A stretch of 64,000 nucleotides of DNA, taken from positions 26,974,355-27,038,354 of the forward strand of contig CANTUZ010000007.1 of assembly GCA_947846985.1 (NCBI GenBank), written 5' to 3'. A program made the position numbers and the translations under genes. Source of the DNA: Fratercula arctica. Its lineage: Eukaryota > Chordata > Aves > Charadriiformes > Alcidae. Shown in pieces: positions 25,201 to 37,200 of the stretch (within the stretch, counting starts at the first letter, position 1; each line of letters begins with the position of its first letter). The notes under the pieces were generated by a model that worked only from the letters and a program-made list of their open reading frames with translations, did no database searches and was not told the origin of the DNA.

Positions 25201-25800
25201 TCAAGCATCTGAAAATAAGTGAAAACTGGGATAATGATGGGGTTTATGCTTTTTTTTTTTCTTTTTTTTTTTTTTTTGAGTGTATGTGTTAGTGATTTGC
25301 AATCACTTGAGAGAATACTGCAAAACCTGCTCTTGGAATATTCATCTCTCCACTCCCTACAAAAGGCTGCTTGAGACATTCAAATGCCCATAAAACAGTT
25401 CTCAGGGACATTAGGCAGGGGGAAGCACGTGGATGGGGATATGGGGGAGACACCGGGATCAGTGGTTGTGTCTGAGGAGTGCCGCTTGATCATCCCAAAA
25501 TCCTTGGTGGACTGAGGCTGACCATCTGAGAAGCACAGACTCAGCAAACACTGGGATCAATATCTGAAGGATTTGCAAGGATAGGTTTTGGCTGCACTAC
25601 ATTAATGTAAACCAGGACGTACCTTCTTATGTTTATGAATAGTGGAGTTTCAGGGCATAATTCAGGAGGCAAAAAAAAAAAAACAAAAAAAAGGAGGTAG
25701 AGTTGAGAAACAAACTATTCATTGAATATTTTGCTCGGGTGAAAGATGTTGCTGGCAAAACTGAAAAGCCTCAGGTAATTTCTGTTTCAGCTTTATGATG
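22214..25800. other. non-coding spacer
   Basis: No exon recognised. A 146-codon plus frame at 22234-22674 starts in or beside the CR1 5' flank and has no known domain. 23230-23640 is repeat-free and AT-rich. 25250-25277 is T-rich and 25671-25693 A-rich. Confidence 0.5.
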
Positions 25801-25924
25801 AAGGCCAGGTTGGACGGGACTTGGAGCAACTTGGTCTGGTGTGAGGTGTCCCTGCCCAGGGCAGGGGGTGGGACTGGATGAGCTTTAAGGTCCCTTCCAA
25901 CACAAACCATTCTATGTTTCTATG
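25801..25924 (+). mobile_element. short CR1 LINE 3' end
   Basis: Starts AAGGCCAGGTTGGACGGGAC and ends ATTCTATGTTTCTATGA. Same subfamily as 56671, cut to about 124 bp. Confidence 0.93.
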
Positions 25925-26934
25925 AACTATTTATTATCCCAATAATTATATTTGATGGTCAAAGATCAATATAGATTGTCTAAGTCATTAATGACAAAGA
26001 GTGTCTGTCTTTACTTAGTGCATGTCCAGTCCAGCTCCCCAAAATCTGTCTGTTGGTGACACTGTTTTGGCAAGGTGCTGTTACTGAAGCATCCCCATTA
26101 GCCCAGGGGAGATGTTTGCCAGAGGACAGTGATGCTGCAAATACCTGTGAGCTGGGCAGCACCTCGGGAGGAGGGGCAACCATGCCACCGTGCCACGTGC
26201 CCTGCGCCAGAGCCATGTGAAGCCATCGTCTCAGCCATTCCTCAGAAAGAGAAGCCCTGTGTGGATGAAAGCCTGCGACTCGCTTAGTGGGAAGCCCAAA
26301 CCTTCAGGTAACGCTACCCCTGAGTGTTCAGAAATCATGGAAGTGGCTAAAAATGATGCCTTTACTTTTGTATGTGAGCAGCCATTCTACTTTGTCTTCT
26401 AGTTTCTGAGCTTCTAAAAGTGTCTCACTTACTATAATTAATGTGGGGTTTTTTTTCTGCAAAACTTTATTAATAATAAACCTTTTTATGTAAAAGAAAG
26501 AAAATGCAGATAATTTCCTGGGGCATATCCCACTACCAGGATCTATTGGGTAAATTGCCAGATCATTCTGAGATTTGCATTAAAAAGCACAGGGTTAGCT
26601 ATCCCCAAGACATAATACTCTACCTTCATTGCTTATGTGTTGCTCAATTAATCAGCAACCATAATTAAGCCTTCGGAGTGAGTGTTTGCATGGAGATCTA
26701 CGAGGAAAGCTTTGCAGCATCCTCCTGCAGCGTGGACAGGTCCTGCCCCACCTCCCAGGGCAGGCTGTCCTGGAGGAGGAGCGGGCTCATCCCTTATGTC
26801 TAATTTCATGCCCTCCATGATCTTGGCTCCTTTGGCATGTTTTGAGGTGGCAGGATGCTCCTTTCCCTGCATGCTGAAGCTGTATCCCTTTTTCTGATCT
26901 TTTTTTTTTTTTTTTTATCTCTGGGTGTGGGTTT
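25925..26934. other. non-coding spacer
   Basis: No exon or interspersed repeat seen. An ATTTGCAT octamer (POU-type site) is at 26573-26580. A T-run at about 26901-26918 leads into the minisatellite. Confidence 0.45.
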
Positions 26935-27228
26935 GTACCTCTTTTTCTGGTCTTTTTTTGTCTAGGTGCTGAGGCTGTACCTCTTTTTCTGGTCTTTTTT
27001 TCCCTGGATGCTGAGACTGTACCTCTTTTTCTGGTCTTTTTTCCCCTGGATGCTGAGGCTGTACCTCTTTTTCTGGTCTTTTTTTCCCTGGATGCTGAGA
27101 CTGTACCTCTTTTTCTGGTCTTTTTTCCCCTGGATGCTGAGGCTGTACCTCTTTTTCTGGTCTTTTTTTCCCTGGGTGTTGAGGCTGTACCTCTTTTTAT
27201 GGTCTTTCCCCCCCATTCCACCTTGCAC
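26935..27228. repeat. 42-bp minisatellite, about 7 copies, with 84-bp higher-order pattern
   Basis: GTACCTCTTTTT starts at 26935, 26977, 27019, 27061, 27103, 27145 and 27187, an exact 42-bp spacing. Units 2 and 4 are identical (...TTTCCCTGGATGCTGAGACT), and units 3 and 5 are identical (...TTCCCCTGGATGCTGAGGCT), so a two-unit block of 84 bp was duplicated. The first and last units are degenerate. Because 42 is a multiple of three, frames stay open on both strands (180 codons plus, 170 and 144 codons minus), giving 14-residue repeat polypeptides that are almost certainly artefacts. Confidence 0.97.
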
Positions 27229-28041
27229 AGGGATGCTGCAGCCCAGCCCGCAGGGGAGCATCATCTGTGACACGTGTGGAGAAAACCCATTTCTCCTTGT
27301 CCCCACCAGCCCCCATCCACCGACCGAATCCTTTGCCTCCCACTCGTTTTTCCTTGGCGCCGGAGGGGTGATGGAGGGGGAGAGGCAGGGAGCCCCCCCC
27401 CCCCCCACGGTTTCAAAGCGCTGGTGCGATTCCTGCCATCCGACTGGCGCGGATGTGATGGGAATGAGAATCACGGAGCTCTGTCCTCACGCAGCGCTTT
27501 GTAAATGAATCGCTTTGATCTCAGGCGGATTTCCCCGTGCTATTTTTAGATGCGGTGAGGATAACCGAGGGATGTCGATTCTGATGCAGACAGAAAGGAA
27601 TTTCAGATGCAGTTTTCCTCCTGGGGCAGGAGAGGAGAGCAGAAGGAGGAAAACAAGGCAATCTCCACCAGCATTTCTGAGTCTCCTGGAACAGTCAGAG
27701 CTAGGTCACTAAGCCCTTGAGGATAGAGAGGGATGTTCCCCAAATACAAAATTCACTAGATAGCTGCTAATTCACCTTATGTTTCTCCTTGCTGCCTTTT
27801 GCATAACTCACCACTCCGCTACAGCCCAGCACCAGGACCTGTGATTAAATTCAGCTTTGTAGTGTCGTGGATGTGTTCATGAGGAATTGCTGGTAATTAC
27901 CCTTTGATTGAAAAATAATTGCAGCGTCTCTCAGCTTCCCTGCTTATGGGACGTATGTGGAGGTCTCAGATTGCTCGGGTTTGATCGTGCCAATCCCTGC
28001 TTTGCGTTTCACCTTTGAAAATAATAAAAACTTAAGCAAAA
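27229..28041. other. non-coding spacer
   Basis: Contains a poly(C) run at about 27396-27407 and otherwise unique sequence. No exon recognised. Confidence 0.45.
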
Positions 28042-28081
28042 CAACACACAGATAAGCAAATCAACACACAGATAAGCAAAT
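28042..28081. repeat. 20-bp tandem duplication
   Basis: CAACACACAGATAAGCAAAT occurs twice in direct succession. Confidence 0.93.
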
Positions 28082-28106
28082 CAGGCCTTTCTTCCGTAGT
28101 GGCAGA

Positions 28107-28127
28107 GTGTGTGTGTGTGTGTGTGTG
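28107..28127. repeat. (GT)n microsatellite
   Basis: About ten GT units. Confidence 0.95.
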
Positions 28128-28204
28128 CAGGTTTGCATGCAGGCTGCTGAGAAGAGCAAGAACCTGTTTACAGGGGAAAAAGCTCTTCCGAAGGGTTTTC
28201 TTCC

Positions 28205-28244
<40 letters not shown>

Positions 28245-28287
28245 CTTCTTCTTCTTCTTCTTCTTCTTCTTCTCCTCCTCCTCCTCC
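28205..28287. repeat. compound trinucleotide microsatellite (TGT)n(TTC)n(TCC)n
   Basis: About 13 TGT units, then about ten TTC units, then about five TCC units, without interruption. On the minus strand these read as poly-Asn, poly-Lys and poly-Glu, or in other frames poly-Thr and poly-Arg. This explains the apparently open frames at 28032-28396; none is a credible gene. Confidence 0.97.
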
Positions 28288-28573
28288 CATCTGCTGTTGC
28301 TGGGGAAACTGCCATCCCTGGCGCTTGGAGCGGCTGACTCACCCAGCCTGGTTCTCCGCCGCTTGCGTCGCGCCTCCAGCTCCAGCACAGCAACAAAAGA
28401 AATCCAGACTTCAGCAGTTCAACATGAAATATGGAAACATCTCCTTTCCTGGTGTCTCCAGGACAGGGATGGTGACAGCTGGCTGTAAGCGGTCCCCAGA
28501 CGCTGTAGAAAAGCCATGGGAGAGGCTTTTCTTTGGTGCCCCAGGGAAGAAGGAGGCAGTGCTACCTGGAGCG

Positions 28574-28627
28574 ATAGAACCATAGAATCATCGAATCATG
28601 GAATCATAGGGTCATAGAATCAGAATC
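28574..28627 (-). repeat. CR1 terminal microsatellite, (ATAGAATC)-like
   Basis: Six imperfect 8-10 bp units such as CATAGAATCA, TCGAATCATGGAATCA and GTCATAGAATC. These are the short tail repeats of a minus-oriented CR1. No CR1 body (GGTTGGAAGGGACC) follows, so either the body was lost or the tail expanded alone. Confidence 0.75.
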
Positions 28628-30277
28628 GGGCAGGTTGTGATGTGGGTCCCAAGCCCTTCAGCGGCCGGCAACCCTGCAGAGGGTGAATCCATGGGGAATC
28701 CCATCCCTACAAAGGTTGCCGAAGCTGATGGAGAAAACCCCTATTGCTTTCCATTGGATTTTAGTCACTTCTCACCTTTCCATAAATGAACACGAATGAG
28801 CCCTCTTCCCCTGCTCCCTCGCCTCCTGTGTTTGCTGCTTCTGGAGTGTAGCTCCATTCTGCCCAGCCGTGAGCTCCAGGGCTTGTGATGGGAATTTGTT
28901 TATTTTTAATTGTGATACCCGTGGTGCCTGAGGTTAGAGGATGGCTTTCCATGGCCAAGTGCAGTGGTGCAGTGAACCTGGTGATCTGTTAGCATAAATC
29001 AAGATGCTAATATACTTAAGTTCATAAATCCCAAACCACAAGGTCAGCCAAATAAGCTTAAAGGTCAGAAACTTAAAAATAAGAAAATTAGGATCTACTT
29101 GGGTTTTGCAATGCTTTTACTACTATTTTAGTCAGCTTTTTTCCTCTGTCTCGAGAGCTAGAATTTTATCTGCTACTTCGGTGCTTCTGGTTTTCATCTT
29201 TTCTTTTTATCCAATGCCATAGATTTGGAGGGGGAGGGAGGGGGAAATCCAGGAAATGTGATGAGGCTGCAGGAGAGCAGTGAACACAGCAGGACCGGCA
29301 GCAGCCCAGAAATCAAGCTTAGCAGGTTGTTGTTAGGCTGGTGCGTTTGGCTCCTGGCCTTGGCAAGCTTTGGGAAACGGAGCAATATCTGGAAATTTCC
29401 CCTGCACGGGTTTCTGGGCAGCCTGCGATGCACAGATGTTTCTAACATCTGCAGCTGAGAGCGGAGGCCTGATGTTACAGTTGTTGAGGTCTGAGACAGG
29501 CACTACCAGCTCTAGACTTCCAGTTCTTTACACACAACCTTTCCCCCCCCCGCCCGCCTTACCCCTTATTTTCCAACACTGGGGTACAACCCACTTCTTC
29601 AGGCTAAGTTAACCTCACAGCTGAAGCAAAAAGATTCAGATTTGGAAAAAGAGCTCCAAACTCTTTAGTTACTAGAGCACAAATGTTTGTGTCCAGATGG
29701 ATCAGTTAAACCTCCTTTCTGCCCTCCCCGTGCAATTTTTCCAAAGTCTTTTTGGTACCTGGGTTACCCTTTCCTTGGCATCACCAGGGCTGTCTTTTCT
29801 CTCCATCGGCTGTGGTTAGTCCCGATGCCCCTCTGCAGCGAAACATTCCCCTTTTGTTCCTTTCTCCTGCTTAAAGCTTGGGTTTTTTTTTCTGCAGGAG
29901 TCCCTCTGGGTTTGATGCTATCAGTAGCGCTGCCTCACTTTGTTCTCCAGCCCAGAGAAAGCCTGTTCCTGTGAATCTCCCGAGAGGAAAGGGGGGAAAT
30001 AGGGCTATGAGCTCAGCGCTGCTTCTTTGTTCACCCTGGACAAGTGCTGTTCAGGTGCTCGGGGGTCAGGCCCTCTTCATAGATGGACAAATATTCCCTT
30101 GTTCCTCTGCACACAGGGGAAGGAATATAATGAAAGAAAGCTGTAATATCAGCCAAGAATTTGACGTTGTACTTGGGCAGATCCCTCAAAGGCTCACGGC
30201 TGGCTGCCCCAGAGCCCTGTGCCTGACCAGTGCTCCCGCATACCCACTGCAGAGCTGCTGCTCGGCGGCTGTGATGG
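28628..30277. other. non-coding spacer
   Basis: No exon or repeat recognised except a C-rich run at about 29544-29556. The plus frame at 29878-30318 (146 codons) runs into the next CR1 and is not a gene. Confidence 0.45.
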
Positions 30278-30685
30278 TCATAGAATCACAGAAGGGTTTG
30301 GGTTGGAAGGGACCTTAAAGATCATCCAGTGCCACCCCCTGCCCTGGGCAGGGACACCTCCCACCAGACCAGGCTGCTCCAAGCCCTGTCCAGCCTGGCC
30401 TTGAACATCTCCAGGGATGGGGCAGCCACAGCTTCTCTGGGCAACCTGGGCCAGGGGCTCACCACCCTCACAGCAAAGAATTTCTGCCTCAGATCTCATC
30501 TAAATCTCCCCTCTTCCAGTTTAAAACCATTCCCCCTCATCCCATGGTTCCCCTCCCTGATCCAGAGTCCCTCCCCATCCTTCCTGTAGGCCCCCTTCAG
30601 GAACTGGAAGGGGCTTTAAGGTCTCCCTGGAGCCTTCTCTTCTCCAGGCTGAACACTCCCAACTCTCGCAGCCTTTCCTGCAAGG
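30278..30685 (-). mobile_element. CR1 LINE 3' end, minus orientation
   Basis: TCATAGAATCACAGAAGGG, then TTTGGGTTGGAAGGGACCTT, through CACCTCCCACCAGACCAGGC and CTCATCCCATGGTTCCCCTC to CTCGCAGCCTTTCCTG. Complete terminus, 5'-truncated. Confidence 0.96.
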
Positions 30686-33600
30686 CTGTTGCATTTTGCA
30701 GGGATGATGTGGAAGGAGACAGCCGCTGCGGAGGACAGAAATCCACCCATGTGAACAGAGCAAAAAATTTTGCTACGCAAGTTTAAATTTTGCACGTGCA
30801 TGATTAAATTGGACTTTTGCACCTGCAAATTTAAGGCTCGTGTCTTTTCAGCGGTTCAGGTAGCTGCGGTAGCACGGTGCAGGCACATCCCAGCCACCCC
30901 CCACCCGCACAGCCCCATCCCTGACTCCTTCCCTCCAGCTCCCCACGTCAGCCCCATTTTTTCCTGTGTATACAACAACATACCTCTGCTCGCTGGGCCG
31001 TAGAAGGCAGGTTTGTTTTTTTCCCCTGGTTTCTTGGCAAGGTGCATTAGCTGCACTGCGCCACATGTGAGCTGCTGTTCTGGGATCGGAGCCCCTGCTT
31101 GCGTGAGAACGTTTTGCCACAGCTTGGCATCGTCTTCCACACCCCGGGAAGGGACTGGGCACAGCCAGAGAGCTGCCAGAAGTCAGGGCGGGAGAAGAGT
31201 GTTTTTAGCTCAAATAACAAAGCAGCATTTCCAGCCGAGTCATACGCCAAAGCTGGGTTTTCACAATAGAAATTTGGGTTTCGAGGGTGGACTGTCTCCT
31301 GAATCATAAAACCTTTTTCCTGGTGAATTCTTAATTCTGCAAGTAGGTCACGCCTGCTTTCTCCCGTGGGTACGGTGGAGACTTGACAAGTCTAAATAAT
31401 AATTCTTATCTCTTTGCTCTTTGATGTTAGATGTCACTAAGTTGTTCCCTGCCATCCGCTTTTCATTTCTTCCCTTCAACTCCTGTAAAACTCTGCTAAA
31501 CACTCAATTTACTGAAGGATAAGACATTTCTAGGTCCCACCAATTTTTTGTAGCATGTGGTCTCTCCCCTGCCCCCAGCATCACCCTTCGCATTGGCCTG
31601 GCATGAGAGATGGGCTGGAAGGACCACGACGTCCTGTGAAGTCATGGGGCACCCAAAGCTTGTCTTTTAGTGGGCATTTCAGTGTGCAATAATGCCCAAA
31701 CTTGGCCACCCTCTGCGTATAAAAGAAGCCACAATCTATAGGGCATGGCCAAGAGCATCTCTGCGGGGTGTAGAGGCCACCTCCAGTTCACCTGGGCACA
31801 GGGGCTGTGTTCATGCCATTGGCGCTTCCAATTCCACCTTACAACATATGATTTCTTCACTACATTTTACCTATAGGTATTCAGCTGAGTCTCTGTCACA
31901 GAGGTTTCAGCTTCCACAGGGAGCCTTTAAAGACCTTGCCCTAATTATGAAGCAATTCCAGCAACATTTTAAATTATGGGTGAGTTTTACATAATTCTTT
32001 TGATACGTGTTGTTACGACATGTAAAATTCTATCTTTGCCAGATGCGGTGAATTATGTAAGGTCTTTGTTTTGCATTTGTCAGGACAATTTGAACCATTG
32101 CACATTGAACAAATGCGCTTTCAAAGGACCCAGTCCCGCGTGCAGCTGCGATAGCACAGATAAGCTTCATAAACTTTGTGAAATTTCTAGTCAATTATAT
32201 AAGCTAACAGACAAGTTTATATGACAGTGTTCAAACTGCAGAGCCAAGCGTGCGAGGAGCAGGAAGAGTCTTATCCTGAAGCGCAGCCCCTTCCCTGGGC
32301 TGCCAGCGACGGCTCATTATATGCTCAAAGGCTGGTTTTTCCGTGGGGGCCCTGCCTGAGCAGACGGCCTGATGCAAATCAGTGGGCAGCAATTCAAAAA
32401 TCTGTTTTCTTCCCATCATTCAGCGTGTGGTCCCAGCCCTTGTTTACCGCATACTGCTCAGCCTTGCCGTAAAGATGAAATGCTGTTTGCGCTTGGGTTT
32501 TGGTGGGTTTTTTTTTTGTTGTTTTTGTTTTCTTTTTTTTCGTGACACTCGTTACTCCAGTCGTGTTTGTTTATTTCACATGCAAACCATTAATTAATTT
32601 GTCTCTGTGAAGCCCAGTAAGGCAGGAGAGAAACATTATCACTTTATAGATAAGGCACAGAGACGCAGAAAGGTTCAGTCAAGAATGTCAATTAATTTGG
32701 GATGTTCAACTTGAGATGCTCAAGGGCTGATATCTCGGAGCACACGCGGTTTATTTGCTCACTTTAGCAGGGCTGTGTCTTCAGGCACTGGCAGGGCAGG
32801 ACGGCAGCGGCTGCCTAAAGCACTTCCCAGGGCACGAGACAACAAACAGCAGCCAGACGGAGGGGAAGGGAGGATACGCACAGCGCCTTCTTGGCCAGGA
32901 TGTGCACAGGGAAACAAGGGGAATGTTAAAGCAAAGGGATAAAGGAAAATGGGGATGTGACTTAGTGGGTGCCTTCTTGCCATCTGTTTGTTCTGCATCT
33001 GTTCGGGCACTGGTTCACAGACTGCAGCCTGTTACTGGTCATCGCATCCATCGCTAGAGGAGTCCGGCACGCTCCTGCAGCCTGGTCAAAAGAGGAGAAA
33101 AATCACCCCTTTCCATCTCCCACTTGGGCTCCAGCATGCACCAGTAACACAAACGAGAACCTGGATGAAGCACAGGCAGCCGCAGGAACCCAGGTCCGTG
33201 TTAAGCACACCAGCCTCCTTGGCTCGCTTTTGACCATAATTTGCCATGTCCCAGCCCATTAATGAGAGACCTGAGAATGACTGCAGAAAGTTTCACTTGT
33301 CCAAGTTCCAAGAGTATTTATGTAATTTAATCGATAAATTGCATTGATTTATTTGCACTAAGTAACTCCTTGGGATCTAGATAATAGATAAGGGTGCGCA
33401 TGGTGCTGCACAAACACATCATAAATAAATGTAGCTTACAAATCAATGGCCAGATATTAGTGATTAATCTTCTCATAGTAAAATAATGTGATGTCTGTCC
33501 ATTACAGATTTTTAAAAAAAAAAAAATCTGACCTAAGAGGTTTTAGAGTCAGTTATTTCAGGAAGGCTGCCCTTTAAGCCAGATCGTGCACTTTTTAAAA

Positions 33601-34051
33601 GGTCGTGGGGTTTAAATATCATGGTTACTTACGAAGCGTGGCTCCCCGAGTGGTTTGACAGCTGCCTTCATCAGAACAAATCAGGGTCCTGTTCAAATAA
33701 GCACTCAGCTGTTGAGGCTGAAGGCTGGGTGCTTGCAGGGAATTTCACACTACTGTCCTCTTTGGCTGCTGGTGCCGAATACATAGAGGTTACCCCAAAA
33801 TACGATATGATGATTTACTGCACTACATTTCATGCTAGTTTTGTGCAGGCAAAAGACAAATCTCACTGACCAGAGCTAGGTGTGATTCCAGGTGTGCTCA
33901 GCCCAACAAACCCCTTTCTCAGGCAGTCAAGCCAGACTAGACTGTGGCCATCAGATCCATTACCTGCCCTCGGTGCTCCCAAACTGTGCAATCTCATTCA
34001 TCCCCATGATACATTATTATATAGCAGGGAGAAAATGTTCGTTCTCTATCT
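30686..34051. other. non-coding spacer
   Basis: No exon recognised. About 31860-32225 is repeat-free, AT-rich and has several TAATTA-like cores. T-rich runs occur at about 32507-32540. A self-complementary A-rich element is at 33505-33530. Confidence 0.5.
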
Positions 34052-34238
34052 CTTCACTGAAAGGGCTGTCAAACATCGGAACAGGGCAGTGGTGGAGTCG
34101 CCATCCCTGGAAGTATTTAAAAGACGGGTGGTAGTGGTGCTGAGCGACATGGTTCAGTGGTGGTTTTTGTCAGTGTTAGTTTAACGGTTGGACTCGATGA
34201 TCTTAAAGGTCCCTTCCAATCTGCCCAATTCTATGATT
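34052..34238 (+). mobile_element. CR1 LINE 3' end (same type as 10551 and 51289)
   Basis: TTCACTGAAAGGGCTGTCAA, ACATCGGAACAGGG, TTGGACTCGATGATCTTAAA and GGTCCCTTCCAATCTG with a CTATGATT end. Relative to the copy at 51289, about ten bases (GCTGCCCGGG) are missing after GGAACAG. Confidence 0.93.
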
Positions 34239-37200
34239 AGGTTTTCCGAAACAGGACAAACTTCCTTGTGTCTTTATCTTCCTCATCCTCTCTTAGCACA
34301 TGAAGGGCAGTGAGGAAAGGCCACGTTGTCCAAACATCTCTTTGTCATCTGTAGTTCAGGTGTTCCACGTGGTGGTTCCATTTTCTTTTTAAGAGCAAAA
34401 AGGGCTTTTACAGTAATTTGTGTGCAATTGTTTTATCATACCTACAATGCCTTTCTTTTGCTGTCTTCTCATGCTCTCTTTTTTGTGCCCCTTTAGGCAC
34501 ACATCACTTTATTTCGTAGCACAGCATTCACTTTTAAGAAGGGCAGGTGATAGCTACTTGAGCTATTTGGATTAGGATGGTTTTGTTCTAAGAGTATTTA
34601 CAGGACAGGGGGACGTGCATGTTTGCTGCTAAACTTTTAGTTGATTTGACTGATAAATTCACAGTGATAGCCTGAAGTCCACTTGGACACAGATGAGGTA
34701 TTTGGGAGAGCGCTGTTATCCATTATGTATGTGAACTAACAAAATCCATCTGATTACAAATTTGGCTTACAAATCAATTATTTCCTTCTGGTTATAGAGC
34801 AGTAACACGGTTTTAGCCCAAGGTTCGGACAATAAATAAAACTGGTTAAAGCCACTGCTGCTCAGCCACTCGCCCTGGGCCTGTTTGTTCCAGGATGCAA
34901 TACGCTCGGGCTTGACAAGCTCATTCATTTTGGTTGACCTTTCTGTAACTACAATGCTTTTTCCTCTCAGAGCCATTTTCCAGGAGGGCGAGGAGGTGAC
35001 TTACCCTGCACTCTGGGTAATCAGAGCAGGGATCAGCTTCAGTGGTTCAGAACTAGATGCCTGGAAGTTTTATTGGCATTAAATGAAGGCTTTTGGTACC
35101 AAGACAACTGCTTAGATCTGTAGGCAGCCCAACTTTCAGTAACTTCTTTGCCACTTTTGAGTCATCTTAATACCAACCCACTCAGCGGTTATTCCTAGGC
35201 CCCCTCTCTCTTCCCAGCACTTTTTTGCAGATATACTTTTAATTTCCTTTAGCCCTGTTGGCGATTAACCTTCCCCCCCAGCTTCTTGTCTCATCTTGCC
35301 TGGCAAGGTCCATCCAACTCTGTAATCTTTGTCAGCTGCTTAAACCCTTCTGCATTTCTGTGGCAGTTTTCAAAGACCTGAGGTCTTTGTGCAGCTTTCT
35401 GTGAAGTTTTAGCAGCCACCTCCCCTCCCTGTTGCTGTGTTGGTTGAGGGACTGGAGCCTGCTTTCCTCTTTCAAGCCATTGCTGAGCAATTCTTCACCG
35501 TTGCACTTCACCCTGGCTGATCAAAGCCTTTCCCACTGCAAACTTTGATCAAGGAGTAAAAGACTTCCAGCAAAGCGTCAGTCCCTTCCCACACAAGGTG
35601 GCTCAGCCAGCACTGAGGGGAACACGAGGGCTGTGAAAGTGCTTGCATGAAGAAGGCTCGCAGGGTTTTCATCTCCTAAACATTTTCCAGTTTACTGACT
35701 GGGCAAGGTGGGTTGCTGCCTGCTCTAAGCCCGCTTCACACCACGAGGCGCTCCTTGAGCTTGCTGGTGCCGACCCCATTCTCACCAGTTCAGGCTGTTC
35801 GCCTGACAAACATGAGCTGCTGTATATACACAAATCGATCGATTGCTCTATCTGTCTATATCTGTCTGCCTATCTATCTATAATATACATATGTAAACAT
35901 ATACATATGTAATCATATGTGTGCGTGTATATATGTGTGTGTATATATGTATCTTTCATATGTGCCTGTGTGTGTGCATATGTAATAGATTTCAGTGTGC
36001 TTTAGTGAGTATATTTTCCTCCTTGGCAGAATTTAAACTCTGAGTGGGCTGCTGTCTCTCTGATGTGGAGCATGATGGAAGAATTCTGCCTTTGTCTCTG
36101 TTGAAAATGAAAATGGTTTAGAGCTGGCTCTGCTGTGGGTGAGCAGCTGCCCCGGAGCCAGATGTGCAGCTGGGTAGGTACCGTCCTCTGCTCTGCACGG
36201 TGCATCTCATGAGGGCACACGCTGAGGAGGAGAAGGACCCTCAGCAAGTGACCTACAGTGGGGAAACGTCGATGAGATGCTTCGCGTGACAGTAAAGATG
36301 CCACGGACATACCATGGGAGGTGGACACGTGCCTGGGCTCCACATCGTGCACCCAGGGAAGCTGCTTTTGGCAGGTGAGTCAAGGCAGAAATGCCTAAGC
36401 TTTTCTTGAATGTTGGTTAAATTTGCAGAAAAAGATACAGCAGGACCATGCATTAGTGACCAAGAAGGTGAGAGACTGGGGATGTGTCCATAGGTTGAGC
36501 CCTAGGGATCATCAAAGCAGGAGAGGACACTGGCTGGTAAGAGCAGCAATCGCTGTTCCTGACTGGTTTATGATTTCCTTTGCTTTCTCTTTGTTTTGCT
36601 CAGTCTACCCTGATTAAGTGACCATAAGATCTGCTGATTCAAACTCCCTAGAAAACCTCATTGTATTGTCTAATGCAAAACCTTTGTGTTATTTAATACA
36701 AAGAGTATTTACACCGACATCTCTGTAGCAGGTGGGCTCCCAAATGTTGACACTATTTCCAAAGGCATTAATTGTTCTTTTAAATGAGGAAAGTTAAAAA
36801 AACCCCACCCCTTTAAACAACAACAAAAGTTCTGCTTGTGCTTAACAAGGAAAGAAGTTTAATTTTTAAAGATCACTCTATATTATTAACTCGCTTAATT
36901 ATCAGAAGGGATGGTTGGATGAGCAGACAATTAAAATAAGGAGAAGCTCAGAAGGAAAAGTTCATCAGTTCATTAGACAGACAATGGGGGAAAGTAAAAC
37001 TATTTCAAGTACCATTTCAAGGAAACCATTTGGGAAGGAAATAGGATTAATTAAGTTTTGAACCGGTTAATTTTGTTATCTAAAAATATTTCACAGATTA
37101 ACCACTGTAACATAGTTATGCATGAGGTAATGTCTGAGGTCCTTCAGCCATAGGGAGAATTGCTGGTCTAGATAAAGGTACTTCAAATCAGCAAGGGACT

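Noticed and set aside
26966..27508. 180-codon plus-strand ORF with 14-residue repeats (and minus-strand counterparts of 144 and 170 codons)
   Set aside because: Entirely explained by the 42-bp minisatellite whose period keeps any frame open. Repeat units are the same on both strands' frames and there is no flanking gene structure.
28032..28396. ORFs with poly-Asn/poly-Lys, poly-Thr/poly-Arg, poly-Leu or poly-Val tracts
   Set aside because: Translations of the compound trinucleotide microsatellite; no conserved sequence outside the tracts.
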